Shown: piece after piece, positions 41,374-50,678 of the stretch
Position numbering within the stretch: the first letter of the stretch is position 1
How the letters are laid out: each line of letters begins with the position of its first letter
Assembly (NCBI GenBank): GCA_019239975.1
Contig: JAFAZE010000166.1
Span: 1-64,000, forward strand
DNA length: 64,000 nucleotides
DNA from: Streptosporangiaceae bacterium
GTDB taxonomy: Bacteria > Actinomycetota > Actinomycetes > Streptosporangiales > Streptosporangiaceae
Direction: 5' to 3'
Translations under genes and position numbers: made by a program
The notes under the pieces: generated by a model
Seen by the model: the letters and a program-made list of their open reading frames with translations, nothing else
What the model was told of the DNA's origin: nothing
The model's database searches: none

Positions 41374-42300
41374 GTGCCTTCCATTCCGGAGTTGTCGCCG
41401 CCGGTGCGTGCGGCGCTGGGCGCCGGGCGGCCGGTGGTGGCGCTCGAGTCGACGATCATCTCGCACGGCCTGCCCCGGCCGGCCAACCTGGCCGCCGCGC
41501 GGGAGTTCGGGGAGATGCTCCGCGAGGCGGGCGTCACCCCGGCCACGGTCGCCGTCATCGACGGCGTGCCGAAGGCCGGCCTGGAAGCCGCCGAGCTCGA
41601 GCGCATCGCGCTCGACGAGTCGGTCATCAAGGTCAGCAGCCGCGACCTCGGGATCGCGATGGCGGGGAAGCGGACGGCGGCAACCACCGTCGCCGCCACG
41701 TCCGTGCTCGCCGCCAAGGCCGGCATCCGCGTGTTCGCGACCGGCGGGCTGGGCGGTGTGCATCGCGGGTTCGGCGAGTCGCTGGACGAGTCGGCGGACC
41801 TGACGGTGCTGTCCGCGACCCGGATCACCGTGGTGTCCGCGGGCGTGAAGTCGATCCTGGACATCCCGGCGACGCTGGAGCGGCTGGAGACGCTGGGCGT
41901 GCCGGTGGTGGGGTTCGGCACCAGCCGGTTTCCCGCGTTCTGGCTGTCGGACTCCGGCCAGGACCTGGACTGGCGGGCGGACACGCCGGAGGAGATCGCC
42001 GGCATCATGGCGGCGCGGGACCTTCTCGGCGATGCCTCCGCGCTTCTCGTCGCCAACCCGCTCCCGCCGGGCAGGCAGCTCGACCCGGCGCTGCACGACC
42101 GGGTGCTCGCCGAGGCGCTGGCCGCGTCAGAGGCCGCCCGGGTGCGCGGCAAGGCGGTGTCGCCGTTCCTGCTCGGCTATATCCAGCGCGCCACCGGCGG
42201 GGTGAGCGTGGACGTCAACCTGGACATCGTGCGCGGCAACATAGCCCTGGCCGGCCGGATCGCCACGGCCTGGTCGGACCGCGCGGCCGCGCGGGACTGA
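41374..42300 (+). CDS. psuG: Pseudouridine-5'-phosphate glycosidase
   Basis: PsuG reversibly splits pseudouridine 5'-phosphate into uracil and ribose 5-phosphate. The 308-residue protein has the family's VVALESTIISHGLPRP (about residues 21-36), VSSRDLGIAMAGKRTAATTVAAT (about 88-110, Lys of the active site) and FATGGLGGVHRG. It is followed after 17 bp by a PfkB kinase gene, the usual partner that phosphorylates pseudouridine, so the pair forms a pseudouridine salvage unit. GTG 41374 fits a -10 hexamer 6 nt upstream. Confidence 0.93.
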   Translation: MPSIPELSPPVRAALGAGRPVVALESTIISHGLPRPANLAAAREFGEMLREAGVTPATVAVIDGVPKAGLEAAELERIALDESVIKVSSRDLGIAMAGKRTAATTVAATSVLAAKAGIRVFATGGLGGVHRGFGESLDESADLTVLSATRITVVSAGVKSILDIPATLERLETLGVPVVGFGTSRFPAFWLSDSGQDLDWRADTPEEIAGIMAARDLLGDASALLVANPLPPGRQLDPALHDRVLAEALAASEAARVRGKAVSPFLLGYIQRATGGVSVDVNLDIVRGNIALAGRIATAWSDRAAARD

Positions 42301-42317
42301 GGGGTTGAGGAACTGCC

Positions 42318-43583
42318 GTGCCCGGTCCACACGCCCGGCCCGGCGGCAGGCCGCGCGTCCTGGTGTGCGGCGACGTGGTGAACGACGTTCTCGTCGAGCC
42401 GCTCGCGCCGCTGACCGGGGGCGAGGACAACCCGGCGGTGATAAGAGCCCGGCCGGGCGGCTCGGCCGCCAACCAGGCGGCGTGGATGGCGAACCTGGGG
42501 CTCGACGTGGTGTTCGCCGGCCGGGCGGGCGCCGGTGACGTGGACTTTCACCGCCGGGAGCTGTCCCGCTTCGGCGTCCTGCCGCTGCTGGCGGCCGACC
42601 CGTCCGCCGCGACCGGATCGATTGTGGTCCTGACCGGGCCGGATGGCGACCGGACAATGATCACCGACCGCGGCGCCAACCTCCGGCTGACGGCGGCCGA
42701 CGTCCCGGCCAGCCTGCTCGACGGTGCCGCCCTGCTGCACCTGACCGGTTACTCGTTCTTCGAGCCCGGGCCGCGAGAGGCCGCGCTGGCGCTGCTGACG
42801 GAGGCCCGCGCCCGCGGTGTGCCGTTCACGATCGACCCGGGATCGGCCGCGTTCCTCGCCCGGCTCGAACCCGGCGCGTTCCTGAGCTGGACCCGTGGCG
42901 CGGCGGTCTGCTTCCCCAACCGCGACGAGGCGGCGGTGCTCACGGGCGCCAGCACCCCGGCGGCCGTCAGCGACCCGGCGACCGCCGGAACCCCCGCGAC
43001 CACCGGAACCCCCGCGACCACCGGAACCCCCGCGGCCGCCGTAACCCAGGCGGGCGCTGGTGGCCCACCGCATGCCGGCGTGGTCGGCCCCGCGGAAGCC
43101 GCCGAAGCGGCACACCCGCCGCCGGCACCCGATTCAGCGGCAATGGCGCGGCGGCTAACCGCTCACTACGGCGCGGTGGTGGTAAAGCTCGGGGCCGCCG
43201 GCGCCGTGCTGGCGACCGCGGGTTCCCCGCCGGTGACGATCCCGGCGCGCCCGGCCGGCGTCCGCGACACCACCGGCGCCGGCGACGCCTTCTGCGCCGC
43301 CTTCCTGGCCACCTGGCTCGGCACCGGCGACCTGTACGCCGCGGCCGCGTCCGGCGCGGAAACCGCGGCCGTCGCCGTCTCGGTCCCTGGCGGTCGCCCG
43401 CAGGGCTTATTGAGTGTTCTTCTGTTCGGCTGGCCGAACATTTTCGCACTCAATCACGGAGGAAGGGCATGGCTGAGCCCCGCGGCAGTCACCCGCCGCG
43501 GGGCTCAGCTTCAAGGGGACCGGCGCGGCGGGGTTACCCGCCGCCAGCGGCCGTACGCCGGCGTGCGTCAGCAGCCGTCGTAG
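42318..43583 (+). CDS. PfkB-family carbohydrate kinase, probable pseudouridine kinase
   Basis: Ribokinase-fold kinase with GGSAANQAAWMANLG (about residues 50-64) and the anion hole/catalytic motif DTTGAGDAF (about 318-326, Asp324 as base). Context after psuG points to pseudouridine as substrate. Residues about 215-275 are an insertion of TPATTG-type repeats plus Pro/Ala sequence between two conserved strands. Conserved kinase sequence ends near 360 (AVSVPGGRPQ, nt 43405); the frame then runs through an operator-like palindrome and a terminator hairpin to a stop inside the convergent gene, so the last 60 residues are probably not ancestral. Confidence 0.83.
   Translation: MPGPHARPGGRPRVLVCGDVVNDVLVEPLAPLTGGEDNPAVIRARPGGSAANQAAWMANLGLDVVFAGRAGAGDVDFHRRELSRFGVLPLLAADPSAATGSIVVLTGPDGDRTMITDRGANLRLTAADVPASLLDGAALLHLTGYSFFEPGPREAALALLTEARARGVPFTIDPGSAAFLARLEPGAFLSWTRGAAVCFPNRDEAAVLTGASTPAAVSDPATAGTPATTGTPATTGTPAAAVTQAGAGGPPHAGVVGPAEAAEAAHPPPAPDSAAMARRLTAHYGAVVVKLGAAGAVLATAGSPPVTIPARPAGVRDTTGAGDAFCAAFLATWLGTGDLYAAAASGAETAAVAVSVPGGRPQGLLSVLLFGWPNIFALNHGGRAWLSPAAVTRRGAQLQGDRRGGVTRRQRPYAGVRQQPS
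43410..43453. promoter_or_regulatory. 44-bp palindrome, operator-like
   Basis: Two 21-nt arms share TTGAGTG at the ends (43410-43416 and 43447-43453) and TGTTCGGC in the middle (43423-43430 and 43433-43440). The arrangement resembles operators of DeoR-type sugar regulators but lies at the 3' end of the kinase frame. A good ribosome site (GGAGGAAGG) and ATG at 43469 follow, with no recognisable gene behind them. Confidence 0.5.
43472..43509. terminator. Bidirectional terminator between psuG-pfkB and the LysM gene
   Basis: GCTGAGCCCCGCGG (43472-43485) and CCGCGGGGCTCAGC (43496-43509) form a perfect 14-bp stem with a 10-nt loop, followed by TTC. Lies between converging genes. Confidence 0.75.
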
Positions 43584-44506
43584 GGCGCCCAGTTGGACTG
43601 GCCGCCCTGGGCGAGGGCGTTGGCGAACACCTGGTTCTGCTCGGACACCGACGCGTTGCCGAAGTCAGCCGGGTTACCGCCGTACGCGGCCCAGGTCGAC
43701 GCGCTGAACTGGTAGAGGCCGTAGTGGCCCGTCGAGTTCATGACCTGCGGGTTGCCGCCGGACTCGCGGGAGACCACGCACTGCCCGAACGAACCGCCGG
43801 GGTAGCTCCCCGACCAGGTGCTGGAGCCCTGCGTGGAGGCCTGCTGCGTGCCGGACGACTGCGAGGAACCCCCCTGCGAGGAACCCGCCTGCGAGGAACC
43901 CCCCTGCGAGGAATCTCCCTCCGAGGACGCCTGCTGCACCGGAGCTGCCTGCACGTCGGACGAGTCGCCGTCGCTGTCTCCGTCTCCGTCCGTGGAGGCC
44001 TGCTGCGCGGGCGCCGGCTGCACGGCCGCGCTGGCCGTGGCCACCGGGGCGGGCGCCGCGGGCGCGAGCTGCGCCGGCGCGGCCGGGATCTGGGCGGGCT
44101 TCGCCGGAACGTGCAGCACCTGCCCGGTCTGGATGAGGTCGGCCCAGCGGACCTGGCCGCGGTTGGCCCAGTACAGGACCGGCCACGCGTCGGCGTTGTG
44201 GTAGACGCGCCCGGCGATCGCCGACAGCGAGTCACCCGACTGGACCGTGTACGAGGTCGGCAGGGCCTGAGCCGCCTTGCGCTCCTTTGCCTGCCGGGCC
44301 GCCGCCAGCCGCGCGGGCGCGGCGGCCCGGTGCCGGACGGTGGCCTTGGCCGCGGCGTGATGCGCGGCCGGGTGAGCGGCTGTCGTGGCAGCCGACGCCT
44401 GCGATGCGAGGCAGAGCGTCGCGGCCATGCCCGCCACCACGGGGGCGGCGGCGATCGGCAGCCGGTATGCGAAACGGTTACGCGTTGTGTTGCTGTGGTA
44501 CCCCAA
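43568..44506 (-). CDS. LysM-domain protein with C-terminal transglycosylase-like (Rpf-type) domain
   Basis: A secreted cell-wall protein of 312 residues: signal sequence (about 15-40), LysM (84-134; SYTVQSGDSLSAIAGRVY), a low-complexity linker with GGSSQ and DGDSD repeats, then a C-terminal domain (about 240-312) with CVVSRESGGNPQ, where the Glu is the likely catalytic residue, and YGLYQFSASTWAAYGG, as in resuscitation-promoting factors and soluble lytic enzymes. It should bind and cleave peptidoglycan. The best start is an unusual TTG at 44506, 3 nt after GAAGGGAG; the longer frame (to 44692) lacks a signal-peptide-like start. Confidence 0.85.
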   Translation of the reverse strand: MGYHSNTTRNRFAYRLPIAAAPVVAGMAATLCLASQASAATTAAHPAAHHAAAKATVRHRAAAPARLAAARQAKERKAAQALPTSYTVQSGDSLSAIAGRVYHNADAWPVLYWANRGQVRWADLIQTGQVLHVPAKPAQIPAAPAQLAPAAPAPVATASAAVQPAPAQQASTDGDGDSDGDSSDVQAAPVQQASSEGDSSQGGSSQAGSSQGGSSQSSGTQQASTQGSSTWSGSYPGGSFGQCVVSRESGGNPQVMNSTGHYGLYQFSASTWAAYGGNPADFGNASVSEQNQVFANALAQGGQSNWAPYDGC

Positions 44507-44974
44507 AGGGCTCCCTTCCGCGAAGGTCGCGCTCACCGGGAAGGTCACACCAGACGTGCGTGTGGCCTTCGGAGCGCCTGACATCCGAGGAGCATATGGA
44601 CATGTTTGAGGTCCACGGGGCAAAACACTCAAAGAGGGCCAAAAATTATTACGGAGCGCTAAACTGCTCGCCAGCACCCAGATCCGGGCCACTCAACGTA
44701 CCCGCCTTCAGAACCGGACGAAATCCGGCGCGGTCGCTCATGGTGGCTGTTTCCGCAGGTCAGCGCGTCAATCGGCGTTCTCGCCATGCGATAAAGATCA
44801 CGTAACTCAGGAGACCGCTGTTGCTATCGATCTTGGGCTGCTCAACGTGCTGTTAGCGACAGAGAACAAAGAAGATATGAACTAGGCTCCTGCTTCCCCA
44901 GAGGTGAAAGAAAATTCTGTCCGCTCTGGGGTGAAAGTGGCCAATGTGACTACTGAACGTAGCTGGCTTCGCAC
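44507..44974. other. 468-bp AT-richer leader region between the LysM and pntB genes
   Basis: GC falls well below the rest of the window (runs such as AAAAATTATTA at 44641). On the minus strand it would be the leader of the LysM gene. Inverted words TTTGAG/CTCAAA (44606-44629) and CCAGAG/CTCTGG (about 44898-44928, with GGTGAAAG repeated) were seen. In other actinobacteria such genes often follow a c-di-AMP (ydaO) riboswitch; its conserved cores could not be confirmed here. Confidence 0.55.
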
Positions 44975-46387
44975 CTAACCGACGAGCGTCTTCACGGCGG
45001 CGGTCAGCTCGGCCACGGCCTTCTTGGCGTCGGCGAAGTACATGCTGGTCTTCGGGTCGGCGTACAGCTCGTTGTCCATTCCGGCGTAGCCGTGGCCCAT
45101 GGACCGCTTGATGACGATGATGGACCTGGCCTGGTCCACGTCCAGGATCGGCATGCCGGAGATGACGTTTCCCGGACGCCGGGCCGCCGGGTTGGTCACG
45201 TCGTTGGCGCCGATCACCAGCGCGACGTCCGCCCGCGGGAACTCAGGGTTGACCTCCTCCATCTCCTTGAGCTGCGGGTACGGCACGTTCGCCTCGGCGA
45301 GCAGCACGTTCATGTGGCCGGGCATCCGGCCCGCCACCGGGTGGATGGCGTAGCTGACCTCGATGCCGCGGGATTCGAGCAGCGCCGCCAGCTCCGCCAC
45401 GCCGTGCTGCGCCTGCGCCGCCGCCAGCCCGTACCCGGGGACGACGAGCACCTTGGACGCGTAGGCGAGCTGGATGGCGGCGTCGTCGGCGGCGATCGAG
45501 CGGATGTGGGCGTCGCCCGCCACCGCCACCGGCGCCGCGGAATCCCCGGTGCCGAAGCCGCCCACGATGATGTTGCCAAGCGACCGGTTCATCGCGTCGG
45601 CCATCAGCTTGGTGAGGATGCCACCGGAGGCCCCGACCAGGGCCCCGGCGATGATCAGCGCCCAGTTCGTGATCACGAACCCGGCCATCGCCACCGCCGT
45701 GCCGGTGAACGCGTTCAGCAGGGAGATCACGACGGGCATGTCCGCGCCGCCGATCGGCAGCACTATGGTCACGCCGAAACCGAGCGAGGCGAGCACCACA
45801 ATCAGCAGCGCGGGCAGGCTCGCGGTGGTGAACATGAAGATGCCGGCGCCCACCGCGATCACCGCCAGCGCCGCGTTGATCACGCGGCCGCCGCGGAGCA
45901 CTATGGGCTGCCCCGGGATCAGGCCCTGCAGCTTGCCGGCCGCGATGATCGAGCCGGAGAACGTCACGGACCCGATGATCACGTCGAGCACCGTCGTCAC
46001 CGTGGTGGTGCCGAGCACCCCGCCGGGCCTGGATTCCAGGTCGATGTAGCCGTAGACCGCCACCAGCGCCGCGGCGCCGCCGCCGACCGCGTTGAACATC
46101 GAGACAAGCTGCGGCATCGCGGTCATCTGCACGGTCCGCGCGGCGTACAGGCCCACCGCCGAGCCGAGCAGCGCGCCGGTGATCAGCACGGTCCAGCCGA
46201 CGCCGGTGACCGTTCCGTCGTGGATGAGCAGGACCAGCGTCGCGCCGATCGCGATCACCATCCCGGCCGTGGACACCTGGTTGCCGCGGCGGGCGGTGGC
46301 CGGGCTGTTCATCAGGTGCAGCCCGATGACGAAGCACGCGGCCGCGGCGACGTAAACAAGCTGCATGTTCGTGGTGAAGCTGTTCAT
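44975..46387 (-). CDS. pntB: NAD(P) transhydrogenase subunit beta
   Basis: PntB spans the membrane and binds NADP(H) in the proton-driven transfer of hydride from NADH to NADP+. The 470-residue protein has about eight or nine hydrophobic helices (residues 5-260) followed by the soluble dIII domain, with VPGYGLAAAQAQH (about 313-325), the GRMPGHMNVLLAEA segment and the final KRSMGHGYAGMDNELY region that contacts NADP. Its ATG overlaps the end of the previous gene by 4 nt (ATGA type). Confidence 0.95.
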   Translation of the reverse strand: MNSFTTNMQLVYVAAAACFVIGLHLMNSPATARRGNQVSTAGMVIAIGATLVLLIHDGTVTGVGWTVLITGALLGSAVGLYAARTVQMTAMPQLVSMFNAVGGGAAALVAVYGYIDLESRPGGVLGTTTVTTVLDVIIGSVTFSGSIIAAGKLQGLIPGQPIVLRGGRVINAALAVIAVGAGIFMFTTASLPALLIVVLASLGFGVTIVLPIGGADMPVVISLLNAFTGTAVAMAGFVITNWALIIAGALVGASGGILTKLMADAMNRSLGNIIVGGFGTGDSAAPVAVAGDAHIRSIAADDAAIQLAYASKVLVVPGYGLAAAQAQHGVAELAALLESRGIEVSYAIHPVAGRMPGHMNVLLAEANVPYPQLKEMEEVNPEFPRADVALVIGANDVTNPAARRPGNVISGMPILDVDQARSIIVIKRSMGHGYAGMDNELYADPKTSMYFADAKKAVAELTAAVKTLVG

Positions 46388-46884
46388 GACGGCCGCCCCC
46401 CGTTCGGCGAGGCCTGCCCGTCAGGGCCGCCTCCGACAGTGGTACCCCCGACAGTGGTACCCCCGACAGTGGCGCCTCCGACAGGGCCGCCTCCGACAGG
46501 GCCGCCTCCGCCAGTGGCACCCCCGACAGTGGCGCTCCCGACGGCGGCGGCCGCCCGGGCGGGCTCCGCCGCGGCGGTGGTCCCCGCGGGAGCCGGGACG
46601 GCGGGCTTCCTGCGGAACATCTTGAGCATCCGGCCGGTCACCACGTACCCGCCGACGACGTTCGCGGCCGCGAAGAAGGCCGCCACGAAGGCGAGCACGT
46701 AACCCACCGCGTTGTGCGCGGTAAGCCCGATGAGCAGCGCCCCGGCCAGCACGATGCCGTGGATCGAGTTGGCCGCGGACATCAGCGGCGTATGCAGCGT
46801 CGCGGGAACCTTGCCGATGACCTCGATGCCGACGAGCAGCGCCAGCACGAAAATGGTCAGGTCAGTCACTAGCGCCGTCGACAC
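46384..46884 (-). CDS. pntAB: NAD(P) transhydrogenase subunit alpha part 2 (membrane), with Gly-rich repeat tail
   Basis: The short membrane half of the split alpha subunit. Residues 1-95 hold three helices (LTIFVLALLVGIEVIG, IVLAGALLIGLTA, YVLAFVAAFFAAANVVGG) and the conserved KVPATLHTPLMSAANSIHG. The family normally ends near residue 100; here about 65 more residues follow, mostly VGG/TVGG/PVGGG repeats (nt 46423-46545), on the cytoplasmic side. The ATG at 46884 overlaps pntAA by 23 nt. Confidence 0.9.
   Translation of the reverse strand: MSTALVTDLTIFVLALLVGIEVIGKVPATLHTPLMSAANSIHGIVLAGALLIGLTAHNAVGYVLAFVAAFFAAANVVGGYVVTGRMLKMFRRKPAVPAPAGTTAAAEPARAAAAVGSATVGGATGGGGPVGGGPVGGATVGGTTVGGTTVGGGPDGQASPNGGRPS
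46423..46545 (-). repeat. In-frame minisatellite at the 3' end of pntAB
   Basis: Units of 15 nt such as GTGGTACCCCCGACA (plus strand) recur about eight times, coding VGGTT/VGGAT/VGGGP on the minus strand. Confidence 0.85.
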
Positions 46885-48031
46885 GGTCGCCTCCTTCGGT
46901 TTCCGGCAGGCTCGCCACCGCCGGGTGCACCACGGCGCCGTCGTGGGCGATGACGACGCCGGCCTGGATCTCGTCGCTGGTGTCGATGGACAGCGAGCCG
47001 TCCTTCACCATCTCCAGCAGCAGCGAGGAGATGTTGCGGGAGTACGCGTTCGAGGCGGCGGTGGGCACCGTGGACGGCAGGTTCTGTGCCCCGATGATCG
47101 TGACCCCGTTGCCGGTCACCACGGTCTCCCCGGGCACCGACCCCGCGACGTTCCCGCCGAGCGGGCTGGCGCCCATGTCCACGATGACCGAGCCCGCCGC
47201 CATCTCCTTCACCGCGTCCTCGGTCACCAGCAGGGGCGGCCTGCGCCCGGGTACCTGCGCGGTGGTGATCACCACGTCGTGGCGGGCGATGTGGCCCGAC
47301 AGCTCGGCCTGCTGCGCCTGCCGCTCCTCGGCGGTCAGCTCGCGCGCGTAGCCGCCCTCGCCCGCGGCGTCACCGACCGCGGTCAGCTCGACGAAGGTCG
47401 CGCCGAGCGACTCGACCTCGCCCTTGCTGGCCGGCCGCACGTCATACCCGCTGACCATCGCGCCGAGCCGCCGTGCCGTGCCGATCGCCTGCAGGCCGGC
47501 CACCCCGGTGCCGAGCACCAGAAGCCGGGCCGGGCGCGCCGTGCCCGCGGCCGTGATCAGCAGCGGGAAGAACCTGCCGAACGCGGCGGCGGCGAGCAGC
47601 ACCGCCTTGTAGCCCGCCACGTTCGCCTGGGAGGTGAGGGCGTCCATGGCCTGAGCGCGGGACAGGGTGCGCGGCAGCCCGTCGAGGCTGACCGCGGTCA
47701 CGTGCTTCGCGGCCAGGTCGCGGGCCAGCGCCGGGTCGGTCAGCGGTGAGAGCATCCCGAACACCGCCTGCCCGGCCCGCAGCCGCCCGGTGTCCTCCGG
47801 GGCCGGGCGGGTGACGGTGAGGATCACGTCGGCGCCGGAGTACAGCTCCGCCCGGCTGACCACGGCCGCCCCTGCCTCGCTGTACGCGCTGTCGGGAAAC
47901 CAGGCGCCCTCGCCGGCGCCGGACTCCACCAGCACCTCAAGCCCCGCCGAACGCAGCCGCGGCACGGCCTCAGGCACCAGGGCAACGCGCCGCTCGCCCT
48001 GGGCGCTCTCCTTGATGACAGCTACCTTCAT
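46862..48031 (-). CDS. pntAA: NAD(P) transhydrogenase subunit alpha part 1 (NAD-binding)
   Basis: The soluble dI half of the alpha subunit, 389 residues, homologous to alanine dehydrogenase. MKVAVIKESAQGERRVALVPE (1-21), the Rossmann stretch LLVLGTGVAGLQAIGTARRLGA (about 170-190) and VIVDMGASPLGGN (about 285) are diagnostic. First gene of pntAA-pntAB-pntB on the minus strand. ATG 48031 gives the standard N-terminus; an in-frame TTG at 48058 would add nine residues. A minus-strand -10 (TACTGT) lies near 48085. Confidence 0.95.
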   Translation of the reverse strand: MKVAVIKESAQGERRVALVPEAVPRLRSAGLEVLVESGAGEGAWFPDSAYSEAGAAVVSRAELYSGADVILTVTRPAPEDTGRLRAGQAVFGMLSPLTDPALARDLAAKHVTAVSLDGLPRTLSRAQAMDALTSQANVAGYKAVLLAAAAFGRFFPLLITAAGTARPARLLVLGTGVAGLQAIGTARRLGAMVSGYDVRPASKGEVESLGATFVELTAVGDAAGEGGYARELTAEERQAQQAELSGHIARHDVVITTAQVPGRRPPLLVTEDAVKEMAAGSVIVDMGASPLGGNVAGSVPGETVVTGNGVTIIGAQNLPSTVPTAASNAYSRNISSLLLEMVKDGSLSIDTSDEIQAGVVIAHDGAVVHPAVASLPETEGGDRVDGASD

Positions 48032-48398
48032 CCCGCGCGACCTCTCATCGGGGGCCAATACGGCGGCTCCGCCGGAGTCTGACAGTATCCATGATGGCCG
48101 ACCTCCGGTAGAGCCGAAGACACCACGCTCAGTGAGTAGGGCCCCACATGGGTGCGACGGTTACCCGAGCACCGCCGCGGCTGCGCGAGTGGCGCGGGCA
48201 CGGCGAGTGGCGCCGGCGGGCTGCGGGTGGGGCTGGCCGATTTGGGTGCGGTTCGTGCTGCTATGGCAGCGCGGATTGCACCCAAAACCCCCGGTTCGGC
48301 GGAATGGCGGGGCCGGGTTCGGGATACGGAATGGCGGGGCCGGGTTCGGGATGTGGTTCGTCATTCGGGCATGACAGGGAAGACCTCCGCCGTGGCGA
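48032..48398. other. Spacer upstream of pntAA with a 27-nt tandem repeat
   Basis: No gene-like frame with a ribosome site. Two tandem copies of a 27-nt unit containing CGGAATGGCGGGGCCGGG lie at about 48299-48353, and inverted words around TTTGGGTGC (48241) and GCACCCAAA (48278) can pair. The pntAA promoter is at the left end. Confidence 0.65.
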
Positions 48399-49139
48399 CT
48401 ACTTGACCGGCGCTCCAGCAGGGGCCTCCTCCCCCCGGATCAGCAGCGTGATCTTGTCGCCGGCCGCCACGACCGCGCCGGCGTGCAGCCGGCCCGGCGA
48501 CCTGGTCAGGCGCTCGATCGGCCCGGAAACCGAGATCGCGGCGAGCACCCTGCCGCCAGGGCCGCGTACCGGCGCGGACACCGACGCCACGCCGGCCTCG
48601 CGCTCGGCCACGCTCGCGGCCCAGCCGCGCCTGCGCACCTGCGAGAGCGTCGCGGCGGTGAACTTCGCGCCGCGCAGCACCCGGTGCATGCGCTCGCCCT
48701 CCTCCCACGCGAGCAGCACCTGTGCCGCCGAGCCGGCGGTCATCGGCAGCGCGGCGCCCACCGGAACGGTGTCGCGCAGGCCGCTCGCCCGCTCGGCGGC
48801 GGCGACGCACACCCGGACGTCGGACTGCCTGCGGTAGAGCTGGGCGCTTTCCCCGGTGAGGTCCCGAAGCTGGATGAGCACCGGCTGCGCCACCGCCAGC
48901 AGCCTGTCCTCGCCCGCCGCGGCCGCAAGCTCCGCGATCCGCGGGCCGAGGACGAACCGGCCCTGGGCGTCGCGGGTGAGCAGCCGGTGGTGCTCGAGAG
49001 CCACCGCGATGCGGTGCGTGGTCGGCCTGGCCAGGCCGGTGGCCTTGACCAGCTGGGCGAGGGTGGCCGGGCCGCTCTCCGTGGCGCCGAGAACCGAAAC
49101 GGCTTTGTCGAGGACGCCCACTCCGCTAGAGTTGCTCAT
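48399..49139 (-). CDS. ndgR: IclR-family regulator, NdgR-like
   Basis: A 246-residue IclR protein: winged-helix HTH (about residues 8-60; [26 protein letters not shown]) and a C-terminal effector domain ending in [10 protein letters not shown]. Sequence through [27 protein letters not shown] and the divergent leuCD genes match NdgR/LtbR of streptomycetes and corynebacteria, which control leucine and sulfur amino acid genes. ATG 49139 ([13 protein letters not shown]) matches the family start; the frame remains open to 49268 through the leuC promoter. Confidence 0.9.
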   Translation of the reverse strand: MSNSSGVGVLDKAVSVLGATESGPATLAQLVKATGLARPTTHRIAVALEHHRLLTRDAQGRFVLGPRIAELAAAAGEDRLLAVAQPVLIQLRDLTGESAQLYRRQSDVRVCVAAAERASGLRDTVPVGAALPMTAGSAAQVLLAWEEGERMHRVLRGAKFTAATLSQVRRRGWAASVAEREAGVASVSAPVRGPGGRVLAAISVSGPIERLTRSPGRLHAGAVVAAGDKITLLIRGEEAPAGAPVK

Positions 49140-49210
49140 GTATTGATACTGCCGTCTCAGGATACGAGATGCAATCAGATTGCGAGAGGCAACCGAAGGG
49201 AGATGGAGCG

Positions 49211-50659
49211 ATGTCAGGGAGGCCCGGCGGCAAGCCCCGCACGCTCGCGGAGAAGATCTGGGACGCACACCTGGTACACAGCGCGGAAGGCGAGCCCGAC
49301 CTTCTCTACATCGACCTGCACCTGGTGCACGAGGTCACGAGCCCGCAGGCGTTCGACGGGCTCAGGGCGGCCGGGCGGAAGGTGCGCCGGCCTGACCTGA
49401 CGATCGCCACCGAGGACCACAACGTGCCGACGACCGGGATCACCGGGCCCGGCGTTCCGCTGTCCGGCCCGGGCAGCCCGGTCACCGACCCCGTGTCGCG
49501 GGCGCAGGTGGAGGCGCTGCGCAAGAACTGCGCGGAGTTCGGCATCCGGCTGTTCCCGATGGGCGACGCCGGCCAGGGCATCGTGCACGTCATCGGGCCG
49601 CAGCTGGGGCTGACCCAGCCGGGCATGACGATCGTCTGCGGCGACTCGCACACCTCGACGCACGGCGCGGTGGGCGCGCTGGCCTTCGGCATCGGCACCA
49701 GCGAGGTCGAGCACGTGCTCGCCACCCAGACGCTGCCGCAGGCGCGGCCGCGGACCATGGCGGTCAGCGCCGAGGGCAGCCTGCCCCACGGGGTGAGCGC
49801 GAAGGACCTCATCCTCGCGATCATCGCGCGGATCGGCACCGGGGGCGGCCAGGGCTACGTGATCGAGTACCGCGGCCAGGCGATCCGGGAGCTCACGATG
49901 GACGGCAGGCTCACCGTCTGCAACATGTCCATCGAGGCCGGCGCCCGGGCCGGGCTGGTGGCTCCGGACGACGTGACGTTCGGCTACCTGGAGGGCAGGC
50001 CGCACGCGCCGTCCGGGGCGGCGTGGGAGGCCGCGCTCGACCACTGGCGCTCGCTGCCGGCCGACGAGGGGGCGGAGTTCGACCGCTCCGTGACGCTGGA
50101 CGCCTCCGCGCTCACCCCGTACGTGACCTGGGGTACCAACCCGGGGCAGGCCGCGCCGCTGTCCGGCGTGGTGCCCGACCCGTCCGGGATGGCCGATCCC
50201 GGCGCCTCGGCCAGCGCGACACGGGCCCTGGAGTACATGGGCCTGACGCCCGGCACGCCGCTGCGCGACATCGCGGTTGACACGGTGTTCGTCGGCTCGT
50301 GCACCAACGGCAGGCTCTCGGACCTGCGCGCCGCCGCCGAAGTGCTGCGCGGCCGGTCGGTGGCCCCCGGGGTGCGGATGCTCGTGGTACCCGGCTCCAT
50401 GGAGGTCAGGGCGCAGGCCGAGCGGGAGGGCCTCGACGCGGTGTTCACCGCCTCCGGCGCGCAATGGCGCGCCGCCGGCTGCTCGATGTGCCTGGGAATG
50501 AACCCGGACAAGCTGGCACCCGGCGAGCGCAGCGCGTCCACGTCCAACCGTAACTTCGAGGGCCGCCAGGGCAAGGGCGGCCGCACCCACCTGGTGTCGC
50601 CCGAGGTGGCCGCGGCGACGGCCGTCACCGGCCGGCTGACCGCACCCGCGGACCTGTGA
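49211..50659 (+). CDS. leuC: 3-Isopropylmalate dehydratase large subunit
   Basis: LeuC with LeuD isomerises 2- to 3-isopropylmalate in leucine synthesis. The 482-residue aconitase-fold subunit has [30 protein letters not shown] (about 150-180) and the three Fe-S cysteines: one in VGSCTNGR (about 365) and two in CSMCLG (about 425 and 428). ATG 49211 sits 8 nt after a GATGGAG ribosome site; the frame is open to 49169. The 70-bp gap to the divergent ndgR holds imperfect palindromic words (GTATTGATAC), likely NdgR sites. Confidence 0.95.
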   Translation: MSGRPGGKPRTLAEKIWDAHLVHSAEGEPDLLYIDLHLVHEVTSPQAFDGLRAAGRKVRRPDLTIATEDHNVPTTGITGPGVPLSGPGSPVTDPVSRAQVEALRKNCAEFGIRLFPMGDAGQGIVHVIGPQLGLTQPGMTIVCGDSHTSTHGAVGALAFGIGTSEVEHVLATQTLPQARPRTMAVSAEGSLPHGVSAKDLILAIIARIGTGGGQGYVIEYRGQAIRELTMDGRLTVCNMSIEAGARAGLVAPDDVTFGYLEGRPHAPSGAAWEAALDHWRSLPADEGAEFDRSVTLDASALTPYVTWGTNPGQAAPLSGVVPDPSGMADPGASASATRALEYMGLTPGTPLRDIAVDTVFVGSCTNGRLSDLRAAAEVLRGRSVAPGVRMLVVPGSMEVRAQAEREGLDAVFTASGAQWRAAGCSMCLGMNPDKLAPGERSASTSNRNFEGRQGKGGRTHLVSPEVAAATAVTGRLTAPADL

Positions 50660-50678
50660 GCAGAGGGGAGAACGTCAG

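Noticed and set aside
43469-44581. 370-codon plus-strand frame with a good ribosome site opposite the LysM gene
   Set aside because: The ribosome site is striking, but the protein is Arg/Gly repeats mirroring the LysM gene; the signal is reported as an orphan operator/ribosome site instead.
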